Notes: a model not told the origin generated them from the letters alone. A stretch of DNA of 64,000 bases from Rhodococcus spongiicola (GCF_004011835.1 NZ_RKLN01000007.1:142597-206596); one strand, 5' to 3'; positions 1 through 8,561 are shown, counted from the first letter of the stretch. Program-made: numbers and translations.

Positions 1-158
1 GAATCAGTGAGCAGTCGTATGAGCGGAGCCTGCGGAGTGAATCAGTGAGCAGTCGTATGAGCGGAGCCTGCGGAGTGAATCAGTGAGCAGTCGTATGAGC
101 GGAGCCTGCGGAGTGAATCAGTGAGCAGTCGTATGAGCGGAGCCTGCGGAGTGAATCA
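1..158 (+). repeat. 38-bp tandem repeat (4 copies) encoding coupled micro-ORFs, MIRU-like
   Basis: Four near-perfect copies of a 38-bp unit start at 1, 39, 77 and 115, and a partial fifth copy at 153 runs into the next gene. Each unit holds a 13-codon ORF beginning GTGAGCAGTCGT and ending AATCAGTGA, with peptide MSSRMSGACGVNQ. Starts are at 7, 45, 83 and 121. Every TGA overlaps the next GTG in the string GTGA, which is why a 42-nt ORF repeats every 38 bp. The last TGA overlaps the GTG of the membrane protein at 159. The window edge cuts the array, so the true copy number is unknown. The organisation matches mycobacterial interspersed repetitive units (MIRUs), as at senX3-regX3. Confidence 0.85.
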
Positions 159-311
159 GTGAGCACAGTCTTCATTTACGTCCTCTTCCTGGCTGCGGGC
201 TTCGCCATCGGCGGCGCGTACGCGATGTGGAAGGTCAACAAGCTGGCCTCGGGTGTGCTCGTGGCACTTGCGATCCTCGCTGGAGCGTCAGGGGTCCTGC
301 GGCTGATCTGA
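159..311 (+). CDS. small two-helix membrane protein (50 aa)
   Basis: A GTG-initiated 50-residue protein that is almost entirely hydrophobic, with two predicted membrane segments (about residues 3-22 and 31-49) joined by a short basic turn containing MWKVNK. The GTG sits in a GTGA overlap with the last micro-ORF of the repeat array, so translation is probably coupled to the upstream gene. No family is recognised. Comparable tiny membrane proteins lie next to hisB/hisH in some related actinomycetes, so this may be the last gene of an upstream his block cut by the window edge; that is inference. No downstream partner on this strand is close by. Confidence 0.7.
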   Translation: MSTVFIYVLFLAAGFAIGGAYAMWKVNKLASGVLVALAILAGASGVLRLI

Positions 312-420
312 CGCGCGAGCGTCTGCGAGTGTTGCCGCCATGGGGAGATCTCCGACGGCTACGGAAGTGTGGGAAACCCCGAACTATCGGCTACTTCTCA
401 CTGTGTTCCCCTCTCGTCTA

Positions 421-465
421 CCGCACAGCCATGACCCGCGGGGTCCACGGGGCCCGGCTGTGCGG
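421..465. terminator. hairpin copied with the pseudogene fragment
   Basis: Ten-base arms CCGCACAGCC (421-430) and GGCTGTGCGG (456-465) are perfectly complementary around a GC-rich core. The core resembles the hairpin at 5466-5490, which follows the intact paralogue of the adjoining pseudogene. It looks like the terminator duplicated together with that gene's 3' end. Confidence 0.45.
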
Positions 466-476
466 AGCCGGGGATG

Positions 477-655
477 GCTAGCTGGGAGTGACCTTGGTGA
501 CGCCGGACAAGGTTCCCAGAATGTAGAAGTCGCCCCCCGGGCGCCAACGACAGTTGCGCGTACCAGTTGTTGAATCGAGCTGTACCGTCGCCGACCTTCG
601 CTGCTCTCTGGACCTCGTGCAGGTCGGATGCGTATAGCGCGGTCAGATACCGAAG
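477..655 (-). pseudogene. 3'-end fragment of the secreted protein gene at 5513-7105
   Basis: Reading the minus strand, about 180 bp matches the last 60 or so codons of the intact gene at 5513-7105, including ASDL, KVGDG, FNNWYAQLSLAPGG and, in a second frame, FYILGT and GVTKVTP followed by a stop. The frame breaks in a C run at 533-538: six C here against five in the intact copy. The rest of the gene is absent, and the terminator-like hairpin downstream is shared. This is a dead duplicate fragment. From 656 to 802 I see no gene. Confidence 0.8.
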
Positions 656-802
656 ACCACCATCTCGAGAGAAGCCGCACCATCTACGTTGTGCGAACCC
701 GCGTATTCGCGTTGACGAAACCGCATCGCCCGCAACAGCTGACTACACACGCGGGAAGCCGAGCTGCATGGCGAACGAACGAACAAGGGCCCGAACATGC
801 TT

Positions 803-833
803 CTGGCCCTACACCGTGATGGTGCCGGGCCAG
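803..833 (-). terminator. terminator of the 844-1185 gene (shared family)
   Basis: Inverted arms CTGGCCCT and GGGCCAG enclose an ACACCGTGATGGTG core. The same hairpin recurs at 1353-1383, 11128-11156 and 11812-11842, each directly downstream of a gene of the secreted tail family. Confidence 0.6.
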
Positions 834-843
834 GAAAGGGCGG

Positions 844-1185
844 TCAGGAACTGCCGAGGGGAGAGCACAACGCGTGGAGTGACGCGGCCCCCGGCGGCGG
901 AGGATTGTCGTCGGGGCGCTCGGCTTCGAACATGCATGCTTCCACAGAAGCTGTGAGTATGAAGGGGAGTGCCAAGGACAGCCCCACGGAGCCGAAGACC
1001 ATTTCGACCGAGCTGAGGCCGGTGCCTGCGCCGGTGTCAGCGACCGGTGCTGGCGACGCCATAGCGGACACCGCCTGGACGCTCGGCTCGACCGTCGCGG
1101 TGTTCGCCTGGGCGATGCCAGATCCGCCGGCGACGAGTCCGGACGTGACAGCGACGACGGCCATCGCCTTCCGAATGAAACCCAT
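844..1185 (-). CDS. secreted small protein, MGFIRKAM family, with LGSS tail
   Basis: A 113-aa protein starting at the ATG at 1185, preceded by a clear GGGAGGGA ribosome site. Residues 1-28 form a signal peptide (MGFIRKAM, a hydrophobic core, then GIAQA). The mature part is alanine/valine rich with one hydrophobic segment around residues 65-80, a cysteine, and a proline run. It ends in SPLGSS. Leader, ribosome site and signal peptide are almost identical to the gene at 11459-11758 on the other strand, but the mature parts share little. It lies downstream of the partial gene at 1394-1672 in an inverted copy of the 10.6-11.8 kb module. Function unknown; probably exported. Confidence 0.65.
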   Translation of the reverse strand: MGFIRKAMAVVAVTSGLVAGGSGIAQANTATVEPSVQAVSAMASPAPVADTGAGTGLSSVEMVFGSVGLSLALPFILTASVEACMFEAERPDDNPPPPGAASLHALCSPLGSS

Positions 1186-1308
1186 TGTGAGATCCCTCCC
1201 TAAAGTGAACCGGACCGAGACCCGGTAGAGCTGCAGTGAATTGGCAACCCTATGGAAGGCTATCGACCCATCGACAGGCGGCGTTAACAAAGGCATTTCG
1301 GGCACCCC
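1081..1308 (-). repeat. inverted repeat copy A (promoter, leader, signal peptide)
   Basis: About 228 bp covering the upstream region and first 30-odd codons of the 844-1185 gene matches, in inverse orientation, 11335-11564. Near-identical blocks include GGGTGCCCGAAATG, GCCTTCCATAGGGTTGCCAA and the start ATGGGTTTCATTCGGAAGGC. Similarity stops abruptly after the signal peptide. Confidence 0.85.
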
Positions 1309-1352
1309 GCGAGATCCCGAACCAACACAAAACAGCTTGCCCGAATATGCTT

Positions 1353-1383
1353 CTGGCCCGACACCGTGATGGTGCCGGGCCAG
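1353..1383 (-). terminator. terminator of the 1394-1672 gene (shared family)
   Basis: CTGGCCCGACAC and GTGCCGGGCCAG form an approximately 12-bp stem around a 7-nt loop. It follows the SLGSS-tailed gene and matches the hairpins at 803, 11128 and 11812. Confidence 0.65.
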
Positions 1384-1393
1384 TAAGGGACGC

Positions 1394-1672
1394 TTAGGAA
1401 CTGCCGAGGCTGCCGAAGTCGAGGCTGCCCCTGCCGCCATCGTCGGTGCCGCCGTCGTCGGTGCTAGTCGGGATGGTGAAACGAATCGGGTCGGCTGTCT
1501 TGGTGTAGCCAGGTTGCGAACCCGTCTCCCAGGACTCGCCGCCGCTCAAACGAAACCGTGCGGTGACAACGCGATACGACAACTTCTTGTCCGTTACACC
1601 GCAGCCGTCCGTATCGCCGCAATCAACCTGTGGCTCAACTGAACTGCTGACTATTGAGACACGGCCTGCCAA
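1394..1672 (-). pseudogene. 5'-truncated secreted protein with GSLGSS tail
   Basis: An open frame of 92 codons from a TTG at 1672; a TGA lies two codons upstream and there is no signal peptide. The C-terminal portion closely resembles the secreted protein at 10622-11116: an RFTIP block, STDDGG repeats, then GSLDFGSLGSS. Two cysteines (DCGDTDGCG) sit near the start. The 5' end seems to have been lost where it meets the arylsulfatase gene starting at 1732 on the other strand. It occupies the same place in its module as 10622-11116 does in the other copy. A short functional peptide cannot be excluded. Confidence 0.55.
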
Positions 1673-1731
1673 CCATCAAGCGTTTGTGCTTTGGTGGAAG
1701 GTGAGGTGGAACCCGTCGGAGGGGCAGGGTT

Positions 1732-4116
1732 ATGTCCATGTCATTCAGAGGTGTCGCCAATCTCGACATTCGTGATTCGATTCCGGACTGGGGGCCGTAC
1801 GAGCAGCCGAAAGCCGAACCAGGTTCGCCGAACATTCTCTACATCGTGCTCGACGACGTGGGCTTCGGCGCACTCAGTTGCTACGGCGGACCGATCGAGA
1901 CTCCCAACATCGATCGGATCGCCGCGAACGGACTGCGTTACGGGCAGTGGCACACCACGGCGCTGTGCTCACCGACCCGTGCCTGCCTGCTCACCGGACG
2001 GAACCACACCACCAATGGCATGGGGTGTATCAGTGAGGCCTCCACTGGTTTCCCCGGATCGAACGGGCACGTCCCACCCGAGTGTGCCACGCTGGCCGAG
2101 ATCCTGGTCGATCACGGATACAGCACGGCAATGGTCGGTAAGTGGCATCTGTGTGCACAGGACGAAATGAATCTGGCCTCCAGCAAGCGTAATTGGCCGG
2201 TCGGTCGCGGTTTCGAGCGCTTCTACGGTTTCCTCGGTGGGGAGACCAACCAGTGGTATCCCGACCTGGTGCACGACAACCATCCCGTGGAGCAACCCTC
2301 TACCCCTGAGGAGGGCTATCACTTCGGCGTCGACATCACCGACAAGGCTCTCGAATACATCGGCGACGTGAAAGCGATTGCCCCGGACCGTCCGGTGTTC
2401 CTGTACTACTCCCCGGGATGCGCGCACGCTCCGCACCAGGTGCCCCACGAATGGTCAGACCGGTACCGGGGCAGGTTCGATGAGGGCTATGAGGTGATGC
2501 GTGAGCAGATCCTGGCCCGGCAGAAGGAAATGGGCCTTGTCCCCCAGAACACCGAGCTACCCCCGCTCAACCCGATCGGAACATTCGAGACCCGCAGCGG
2601 CCCGGACGGCCAGCCGTTCCCGCCCCTGGACTTCACTCGCCCCTGGGACACCCTCTCTGCCGACGAGAAGCGCCTCTTCGCGCGCATGGCCGAGGTGTAT
2701 GCGGGTTTCCTCTCGCACTGCGACGACCAGATCGGCCGTCTCCTGTCGTATCTCGAAGACATCGAGCAACTCGACAACACCATCATCGTCGTCGTTGCCG
2801 ACAACGGCGCCAGTGGCGAGGGGGGACCGAACGGTTCGGTCAACGAGAACAAGATGTTCAATGGTGTTCCAGACGACCTGGAGGAAAATCTTTCGCAGTT
2901 GGACGAACTGGGCAGTACCACAACGTACAACCACTATGCGAATGGGTGGGCGATGGCCTTTTGCACCCCCTTCAAGTTGTGGAAGCGGTACACATTCAAC
3001 GGCGGGACTTGTGATCCGTGCGTCATCTCCTGGCCTGCCGGGATAGAGGCCAGGGGCGAGACCCGCGACCAATACCACCACGCCGTAGATCTGGTTCCGA
3101 CACTTCTCGACTGCCTCGATATCGAACTTCCAGAGACGGTCAAGGGCTACACCCAGCATCCGCTTCAGGGCGTGAGCATGCGCTACAGCTTTGATGCAGC
3201 CACCATCCCGACGGCCAAGCACACCCAGTTCTACTCGATGCTCGGCAGTCGGGGTATCTGGCACGATGGCTGGAAGGCCGTCACCACGCACCCCACGCTC
3301 AGCGGGTGGAGCCACTTCGCCGACGACGAGTGGGAGCTCTACCACACGGATGTGGACCGCGCCGAATTGCACAACCTCGCCGCCGAGGAACCCGGCAAGC
3401 TGGCCGAGCTCGTCGGATTGTGGTTTCACGAGGCCGGCGCCAACCAGGCCTTCCCGCTCGACGACCGCGCACCTGTAGAGATCCTCACCGCCCCCCGCCC
3501 CCAGCAGGTGGCCCCGCGGAACCGCTATGTATACCGCCCCGGGGGCGCACCGTTGCCGGAATCTGTAGCGGTCAGCGTTCGCAACCGCTCGTACTCGATC
3601 GGTGCGCTCGTCGATGTTCCCGACCGCAGCATGCTCGGTCACCTTCTGGAAGAAGGTCCGTCCGGGGTTCTGTTCGCACAGGGCGGACGATTCGGGGGGC
3701 ACACGCTCTATGTCAAGGATGGTCGGCTGCACTACGTCTACAACTTCCTGGGCATCGAGCAGCAGACGATCAGCGCGACCGAGGACATGCCGACAGGGGA
3801 GAACCTGATACTGGCCGCGTCGTTCGACAAGCAAGGTGAGGATCCACCTGGTACCGCGCGTGGGACTCTGGCCCTCTACTACGGTGACCGCAAGGTCGGC
3901 GAGGGCATGATCAGGACCCAGCCCGGCCCGTTCGGTCTCGCCGGTGCGGGACTCACGGTGGGCCGCGGCGGCGCCGATGCCGTTACAGACGACTACTCCG
4001 GCGATGCGCCATGGACGTTCACCGGGGGCAAGTTGAAACGAGTGGTGGTCGACGTCAGCGGAGAGCCTTACGTCGACCTCGAACGTGAAGCGGTCGCGAT
4101 GCTCTCGCGTGAATAG
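1732..4116 (+). CDS. arylsulfatase
   Basis: A 794-aa sulfatase hydrolysing sulfate esters, close in length to the large mycobacterial AtsA-type enzymes. Asp41-Asp42 in IVLDDVGFG are metal ligands. The motif C79-S-P-T-R at the start of CSPTRACLLTGR is the formylglycine site, so activity needs a formylglycine-generating enzyme, which is not in this window. Further motifs are VGKWHL, a histidine cluster in CAHAPHQ, and VVADNGASGEGG. The last 200 residues form the C-terminal domain of this subfamily. There is no signal peptide, suggesting a cytoplasmic enzyme that scavenges sulfur from organic sulfates. An ATG with GGAGGGG about 8 bases upstream supports the start. It is flanked by unrelated genes and carries no visible sulfur-regulation site. 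Confidence 0.93.
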   Translation: MSMSFRGVANLDIRDSIPDWGPYEQPKAEPGSPNILYIVLDDVGFGALSCYGGPIETPNIDRIAANGLRYGQWHTTALCSPTRACLLTGRNHTTNGMGCISEASTGFPGSNGHVPPECATLAEILVDHGYSTAMVGKWHLCAQDEMNLASSKRNWPVGRGFERFYGFLGGETNQWYPDLVHDNHPVEQPSTPEEGYHFGVDITDKALEYIGDVKAIAPDRPVFLYYSPGCAHAPHQVPHEWSDRYRGRFDEGYEVMREQILARQKEMGLVPQNTELPPLNPIGTFETRSGPDGQPFPPLDFTRPWDTLSADEKRLFARMAEVYAGFLSHCDDQIGRLLSYLEDIEQLDNTIIVVVADNGASGEGGPNGSVNENKMFNGVPDDLEENLSQLDELGSTTTYNHYANGWAMAFCTPFKLWKRYTFNGGTCDPCVISWPAGIEARGETRDQYHHAVDLVPTLLDCLDIELPETVKGYTQHPLQGVSMRYSFDAATIPTAKHTQFYSMLGSRGIWHDGWKAVTTHPTLSGWSHFADDEWELYHTDVDRAELHNLAAEEPGKLAELVGLWFHEAGANQAFPLDDRAPVEILTAPRPQQVAPRNRYVYRPGGAPLPESVAVSVRNRSYSIGALVDVPDRSMLGHLLEEGPSGVLFAQGGRFGGHTLYVKDGRLHYVYNFLGIEQQTISATEDMPTGENLILAASFDKQGEDPPGTARGTLALYYGDRKVGEGMIRTQPGPFGLAGAGLTVGRGGADAVTDDYSGDAPWTFTGGKLKRVVVDVSGEPYVDLEREAVAMLSRE

Positions 4117-4183
4117 CAGCCCCCGGGGTCGGGGCTCCGCCGTGATTGCCTCGGGCGGACGACGTCAGCGAGGGGAGTGAGTG

Positions 4184-4846
4184 ATGGTCGGTGACGGGGG
4201 AGAGAGGCAGTTTCGCCAGCTGACGACCCCTCGGTCTGCAGCGGTCGCGGGCATCCTCTTCGCTCTACTCTTCGCGGCCAGCCTGGTCTTGCTGCGCACA
4301 GCTCTCCCTGCAGACCCCTTTGTGGAGCCGACCTGGGTGGGACGCAGCGAGTCGAGAATCGGCGCCGCACTCGTGCTGGCTCCCTTCGCGGGCATAGCGT
4401 TCCTGTGGTTCATCGGCGTTGTTCGCGATCGGTTCGGGCAGCTCGAGGACCGATTCTTCTCGACAGTGTTCCTTGGCAGCGGACTGCTGTTCCTGGCATG
4501 CGTTTTCGTCTCGATGGCAGTCGCAGGCGGTGTCTTAGCCGTCGGACGGTACTCGAGCATTCCTCAGGACGGCATCGTGCACTTCGGACGTGAGGTGATG
4601 CTGCAGATCAACAATGTCTACGCGGTACGCATGGCCGGGGTCTTCATGATCTCGCTGGGAACGATCTGGCTTCGCACAGGTCTGATGCCCCGGTGGCTCG
4701 CGGTGACGACGTATGTGCTCGCACTGACGCTGCTGCTGGTCGTGAGTCTCAGTCTGTGGGTCACCCTGGTGTTTCCCGCGTGGGTGTTGATGATCAGCGT
4801 CTACATCCTGGTCGTCCGTCGCCAGGAACTGCACCAATCAGGCTGA
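4184..4846 (+). CDS. six-helix integral membrane protein, unknown function
   Basis: A 220-aa protein with about six hydrophobic segments (roughly residues 18-38, 60-82, 92-116, 148-166, 171-190, 192-211) and short loops. The segment GREVMLQINNVYAVRMAG between helices three and four is the most distinctive. The ATG at 4184 has AGGGGAG seven bases upstream; a GTG one codon earlier is the alternative. It lies 67 bp after the arylsulfatase and 57 bp before another membrane protein on the same strand, so the three may be co-transcribed. No enzyme motif is visible and I do not recognise the family with confidence. Confidence 0.7.
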   Translation: MVGDGGERQFRQLTTPRSAAVAGILFALLFAASLVLLRTALPADPFVEPTWVGRSESRIGAALVLAPFAGIAFLWFIGVVRDRFGQLEDRFFSTVFLGSGLLFLACVFVSMAVAGGVLAVGRYSSIPQDGIVHFGREVMLQINNVYAVRMAGVFMISLGTIWLRTGLMPRWLAVTTYVLALTLLLVVSLSLWVTLVFPAWVLMISVYILVVRRQELHQSG

Positions 4847-4903
4847 TGATTCGCGGGCGAGGCGATCGGCACCCCAGACTTGTCCCCGACACGGACTCTC
4901 ATC

Positions 4904-5317
4904 ATGGATACACACAAATTCTTCGAGCTGGCGACACAGTCCTTCGAAGTGCTCGGTGTCCTGGCGATGGTTCTCGGATTCGTGTTCGCGTTCTTCCTGG
5001 CTGGACGAGCCTGGAGGCGCACAAGTGATGGTGGTCGGGCATTCAAGACTTTGCGCGAGTCTCTCGGGGGAGCGATTCTGCTCGGTCTGGAACTGCTGGT
5101 GGCGGCCGACATCGTCAAGACGGTCACGTCGACCCCATCGCTGACGGATGCGGCTGTGCTGGGCTTGATCGTGCTGATCCGCACGGTGCTGAGCCTGTCG
5201 ATCCAGATCGAGATCGAGGGCGTTGCACCGTGGAAGAAGGCTCTGGTCACCGGTCCGCAGGTGCTTACTCGCGCGGCCCGCAAACCACTCCCCCCGGAAA
5301 CGGATTCGGGTCGGTGA
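4904..5317 (+). CDS. DUF1622 family membrane protein
   Basis: A 137-aa protein with three hydrophobic segments (about residues 12-35, 52-72, 84-103). The stretch LGGAILLGLELLVAADIVKT followed by LGLIVLIRTVLS and a charged QIEIEGVAPW is typical of the DUF1622 family, whose role is unknown. ATG at 4904 is chosen; a TTG eight codons upstream is possible, and neither has a strong ribosome site. The last 20 residues are basic and probably cytoplasmic. From 5318 to 5465 there is no gene. Confidence 0.75.
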   Translation: MDTHKFFELATQSFEVLGVLAMVLGFVFAFFLAGRAWRRTSDGGRAFKTLRESLGGAILLGLELLVAADIVKTVTSTPSLTDAAVLGLIVLIRTVLSLSIQIEIEGVAPWKKALVTGPQVLTRAARKPLPPETDSGR

Positions 5318-5465
5318 GAAGGAGGGCAGGTCGCCTACCGCAAGCTGGGTATGTGGCGGGATCCGGGACAGATCGCCAGGCTGGACAGAGACGCTATTGT
5401 AGCTCGCGGTCTGCGGCCGCTGGGCTCTCGGTAGAGTCTCCGCGTCAGTGTCCTTGCGCACGGCC

Positions 5466-5490
5466 GTGACCCGTGGGGTCCACGGGTCAC
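5466..5490. terminator. terminator of the 5513-7105 gene
   Basis: GTGACCCGTGG and CCACGGGTCAC form a perfect 11-bp stem around a 3-nt loop. It lies 22 bp beyond the stop of the minus-strand secreted protein and can also serve the plus-strand DUF1622 gene. Confidence 0.7.
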
Positions 5491-5512
5491 GGATGTGGGG
5501 AGCTGGGAACGG

Positions 5513-7105
5513 CTACCTGGGAGTGACCTTGGTGACGCCGGTCAGGGTCCCGAGGATGTAGAAGTCGCCCCCGGGTGCCAAGGACAGTTGCGCGTACCAG
5601 TTATTGAATCGGGCTGCGCCGTCGCCGACCTTCGCTGACCACTGGACCTCGCGGAGGTCGGATGCGTTCAACGCGGTCAGATACCAGCCGTCGACCCGCT
5701 TCTCGTAGGTGATGATGGAGTTGTCGGCCGCGTTGCCCTTCGACACGATCGACGGCACGCTGATCGTGTGGTTGGCCGGCAACACTTCCACGCGTCCGTC
5801 GCTCCAGACTTCGATACCGCCGAAGCCCCCGACCGTGGTTTGTGGTCCCAGCGTGGACTGAATGCTGTCGTTGCCCCAGTTGTTCTCGGCGTAGATGCGG
5901 ACGCTGTCCGGCGTAGAGCCCGGGAGGACGATCTCGGAATTCTCGTTGCTGATGTCGGTGCGGTCGCCGAATGGCGCGGCCTGTGCCAAGACTCGCTCCT
6001 CGCCTGGGCGCAGGTTCTTCTCGGCGCGATAGACGACGATGTTGGGCGTGACGGCGTTGTCGAAGATCGTCACGAATTCGCGATCGCCGATCTTGAAGTA
6101 CGACGGTGAGGTGCCTGAGCCCCAACTGGTCTGGCCGGATTTCTGCCCGGTACCGCGGTCGTAAGGGGCCTTCCAAGCGATCTCCGGGCTGCCGTCTGGC
6201 GCCATGTCGAACCGGTACATGAAGTAGTTGGTTTGCTGGAAGGTGGACAGCCCAGCCACGGGGTGCGACTCCGAGATTCTCTCCTGCACTGTCCCACCGT
6301 TGAAATCGTTGACGTTCAAGGACTTGATGCAGTCTGTCGCACAGGGCTCGGGTGCCACCGTGCCCACCGAGCCCTCCGAGGTGGTGAACCAGATGTGACC
6401 CTCGTCGTTGGGGACCAGCGCGTAGAAGTTCTCGCCGGCGAGCGGTCCACCGCTGCCGGTCACATTGATATCGCGTGCCATGACGTAACGGTCGACGCTA
6501 CTGACAGGCGACGGCTGACGCTCCCACGCGACGATGTGTCCATTGGGCATGCCCATGACGACGCGATAGTCGTTGTCCTGATAGAAGTATCCGATCCCAC
6601 CGAACTCCGTCAATGCGGCCGTCAGATCCGTGAACTCCACCGCGAAGCTCTTGTAGGCGAGCAGGTTCCCGTTCATGTCGATCGTGATGATGCTGCGGAC
6701 GAACTCGTTCGTCAGCGGGTTCGGGTAGCCACCGCAAACGGTCTGGAGATTCCCGTTGCGGTCATATGTGTGGGCGGGGCACTCACCTGTATTGACCGTG
6801 ATCTGTTGCCCGGTATCGGGATCCTGGAACGTGTAGTCCGAGAAGATCTGGACGTCGACGTTCGGTGACCCAGCGGGACCGGGCATGCTGTACGAGTCGG
6901 TGAACGCGGCATCGTTGTGAATGTTGTTCCACGGGTTGGGAGACATCCACGGGTTCTGTGAGACCCAAACGGGTGCGGCGCTACTGGGGGACCATCCGAG
7001 TACGACGATGGCGATCAGGGAAAGCACCGTCAATGTTCTCCATCGACCCAGAGCGGGAGATCTTCGACGTTCCGTGGTATTCGACGCTGCGTTGGTGTTC
7101 TGCAT
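5513..7105 (-). CDS. secreted beta-propeller-like protein, unknown function
   Basis: A 530-aa protein starting at the ATG at 7105, with a purine-rich TGGGGG just upstream. An N-terminal signal peptide or anchor spans about residues 24-44 and ends near SSAAPVW. The mature part has repeated aromatic and Gly/Asp-rich strands (GHIVAWER, GHIWFTTSEG, EIAWKAP, GGIEVWSDGRVEVLP, GWYLTALN), suggesting a quinoprotein- or WD-like propeller, and a possible disulfide in CATDC. No catalytic motif is identified. A broken copy of its last 60 codons with the same terminator lies at 477-655, so the locus has been duplicated. It stands alone with its own upstream region and terminator. The propeller assignment is inference from strand patterns. 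Confidence 0.75.
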   Translation of the reverse strand: MQNTNAASNTTERRRSPALGRWRTLTVLSLIAIVVLGWSPSSAAPVWVSQNPWMSPNPWNNIHNDAAFTDSYSMPGPAGSPNVDVQIFSDYTFQDPDTGQQITVNTGECPAHTYDRNGNLQTVCGGYPNPLTNEFVRSIITIDMNGNLLAYKSFAVEFTDLTAALTEFGGIGYFYQDNDYRVVMGMPNGHIVAWERQPSPVSSVDRYVMARDINVTGSGGPLAGENFYALVPNDEGHIWFTTSEGSVGTVAPEPCATDCIKSLNVNDFNGGTVQERISESHPVAGLSTFQQTNYFMYRFDMAPDGSPEIAWKAPYDRGTGQKSGQTSWGSGTSPSYFKIGDREFVTIFDNAVTPNIVVYRAEKNLRPGEERVLAQAAPFGDRTDISNENSEIVLPGSTPDSVRIYAENNWGNDSIQSTLGPQTTVGGFGGIEVWSDGRVEVLPANHTISVPSIVSKGNAADNSIITYEKRVDGWYLTALNASDLREVQWSAKVGDGAARFNNWYAQLSLAPGGDFYILGTLTGVTKVTPR

Positions 7106-7153
7106 CGGGAACCCCCAGTTCCGAACGAGCTTCGAGGTGGATCGACGTTGCAC

Positions 7154-7676
7154 CCCGGCTTCGATTCGCAGTCAGTTGCCATTGTCGCACCGTCGCCTCG
7201 AGCGTCGAGGCGTTCTCCGCACCAGACTTCCTACGGGCAGGTGATTCGAGCAAGAATGTCCGGTGCCTGTTCGCGTCGGCTTTGCCGCCATTCACCCGAG
7301 GCGCCCGACAAATCCCCGTAAACTGCTGGCGGCCAACAGTTCTACAACCATCCGGAATAGCCAGCTCACCCAATTCCGCACCAAGTAGGCCACCGAGTCG
7401 AGAGTGCTCGTATACCGCCGCTTGAAGGTTCGACCGAATCGTGCAGACACGCAAACATCTATGTCACCGACGCGACCTACGGGATCTTGCCGTGGTGGAC
7501 GCAGTCAGGCGATGAAACCTTCGGACTGTTCGACGGGCAGGGCGCGCGATGGCGACGGCAGTGGCGCTCGACCTGCCCGACTGCCGAACTCTCAGCTGAA
7601 CCCTCGTAGCTGCAGGTCCAGCGACTGAGCGTCGCGATCCCGAGGCGCTAGCCCCCTGACCGCATGGGCTCCTCTA
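7154..7676. other. noncoding stretch with a possible gene remnant
   Basis: About 520 bp without an intact gene. Between about 7427 and 7609 the plus strand holds an open frame with no start codon but coding-like composition, including NIYVTDATYGILPWW, SGDETFGLFDG and a stop after AEPS. It may be the C-terminal relic of a lost protein. The segment next to 7105 presumably carries the promoter of the 5513-7105 gene. Nothing else is seen. Confidence 0.3.
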
Positions 7677-8327
7677 TCAGTCCGAGGACTCGCTCGTTTC
7701 GGGCTCCGGTTCGGGCTCCGGTTCGGGTTCGGGCTCCGGGTCCGGTTCGGGCTCCGGGTCCGGTTCGGGTTCGGGTTCGGGCTCCGGGTCCGGTTCGGGT
7801 TCGGGCTCCGGGTCCGGTTCGGGTTCGGGCTCGGGTTCGGGCTCGGGTTCGGGCTCGGGTTCGGGCTCCGGTTCGGGTTCGGGGAGCGGCTCGGGGTCCG
7901 GTTCGAGTTCCGGTGAGGGCGGGTTCACTGGCGCGGGCGCCGGTGCGGGCGCGGGTGCGGGTGCACGCACTGGTGCACGCACTGGTGCGGGCGCGGGTTC
8001 TGGTGCCGGTGCGGCGCCGTCCTCCTCTGTGTCCTCGAAGTCGGCGAACGTCGTTGTGGTGGGCGCTGGCGGCTCCGAAACTTCGGCGGCGTCCGGCGTA
8101 TCGGATGAGGTCGGCGCAGGCGCAAGAAGGCCGCCCATGAGCATGAGTCCGAACGCGCCGGCAGTAACCACTCCAGCAGGCTTGCGACCGGGGATCGGGG
8201 CCCAGGCCCAATCCAGGCTGCCTCGAACCAGTGCGATCACACCGATGACGAATGCGACAACACCGACGATGAATGCGATCAAACCAACGAGGCTGAATAG
8301 CGTCGACAAGCGAGTTCCTCCGGACAT
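7677..8327 (-). CDS. membrane protein with long Glu-Pro repeat tail
   Basis: A 216-aa protein. Residues 10-35 and about 50-70 are hydrophobic and probably form two membrane helices. They are followed by a Thr/Asp/Glu-rich linker, an Ala-Pro segment (PAPAPAPAP) and a tail of roughly 65 residues made of Glu-Pro dipeptides with occasional Asp-Pro, ending SESSD. The DNA is correspondingly a CGGGCT/CGGTTC microsatellite at 7690-7890. Such rod-like polyanionic tails usually span the cell wall or bind cations or basic proteins; the actual role is unknown. The repeat should vary in length between strains. The ATG at 8327 is the best start, although its ribosome site is weak. Confidence 0.65.
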   Translation of the reverse strand: MSGGTRLSTLFSLVGLIAFIVGVVAFVIGVIALVRGSLDWAWAPIPGRKPAGVVTAGAFGLMLMGGLLAPAPTSSDTPDAAEVSEPPAPTTTTFADFEDTEEDGAAPAPEPAPAPVRAPVRAPAPAPAPAPAPVNPPSPELEPDPEPLPEPEPEPEPEPEPEPEPEPEPEPDPEPEPEPDPEPEPEPEPDPEPEPDPEPEPEPEPEPEPETSESSD

Positions 8328-8527
8328 ACGGGGAGAGCGGGCAAGTGTTCACGGTATTCAACCATGTGGTCGTACTGACTAGTACGTTAAGGTTGAAGGA
8401 ATCGGTAGCGCACGGAATCGTTCGATACTCCGAATATGCGAAGTGGTTGTTGAACAGGATCGCCGGATGCTCAGACGAAGTGGGTGGGTACGACCGTTGC
8501 CTCGCAGTAGGACGGTGCCGAGGGGAC

Positions 8528-8561
8528 GATGCGCACCTTCCTGGGAAGGAAGGTGCGCATC
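8528..8561. terminator. 15-bp perfect hairpin
   Basis: GATGCGCACCTTCCT (8528-8542) and AGGAAGGTGCGCATC (8547-8561) are perfectly complementary with a GGGA loop. It lies 41 bp beyond the stop of the minus-strand gene 8603-9862. Confidence 0.75.

Noticed and set aside
1-158. CRISPR array
   Set aside because: Units are contiguous without spacers and preserve an ORF overlap.
2557-3834. 425-codon minus-strand open frame opposite the arylsulfatase
   Set aside because: Antisense shadow; the sulfatase on the plus strand has a full set of family motifs.
7690-7890. Plus-strand Val-Arg-Ala-Pro repeat protein through the microsatellite
   Set aside because: All frames are open in the repeat; the minus-strand frame has membrane helices and a sensible start, the plus frame does not.
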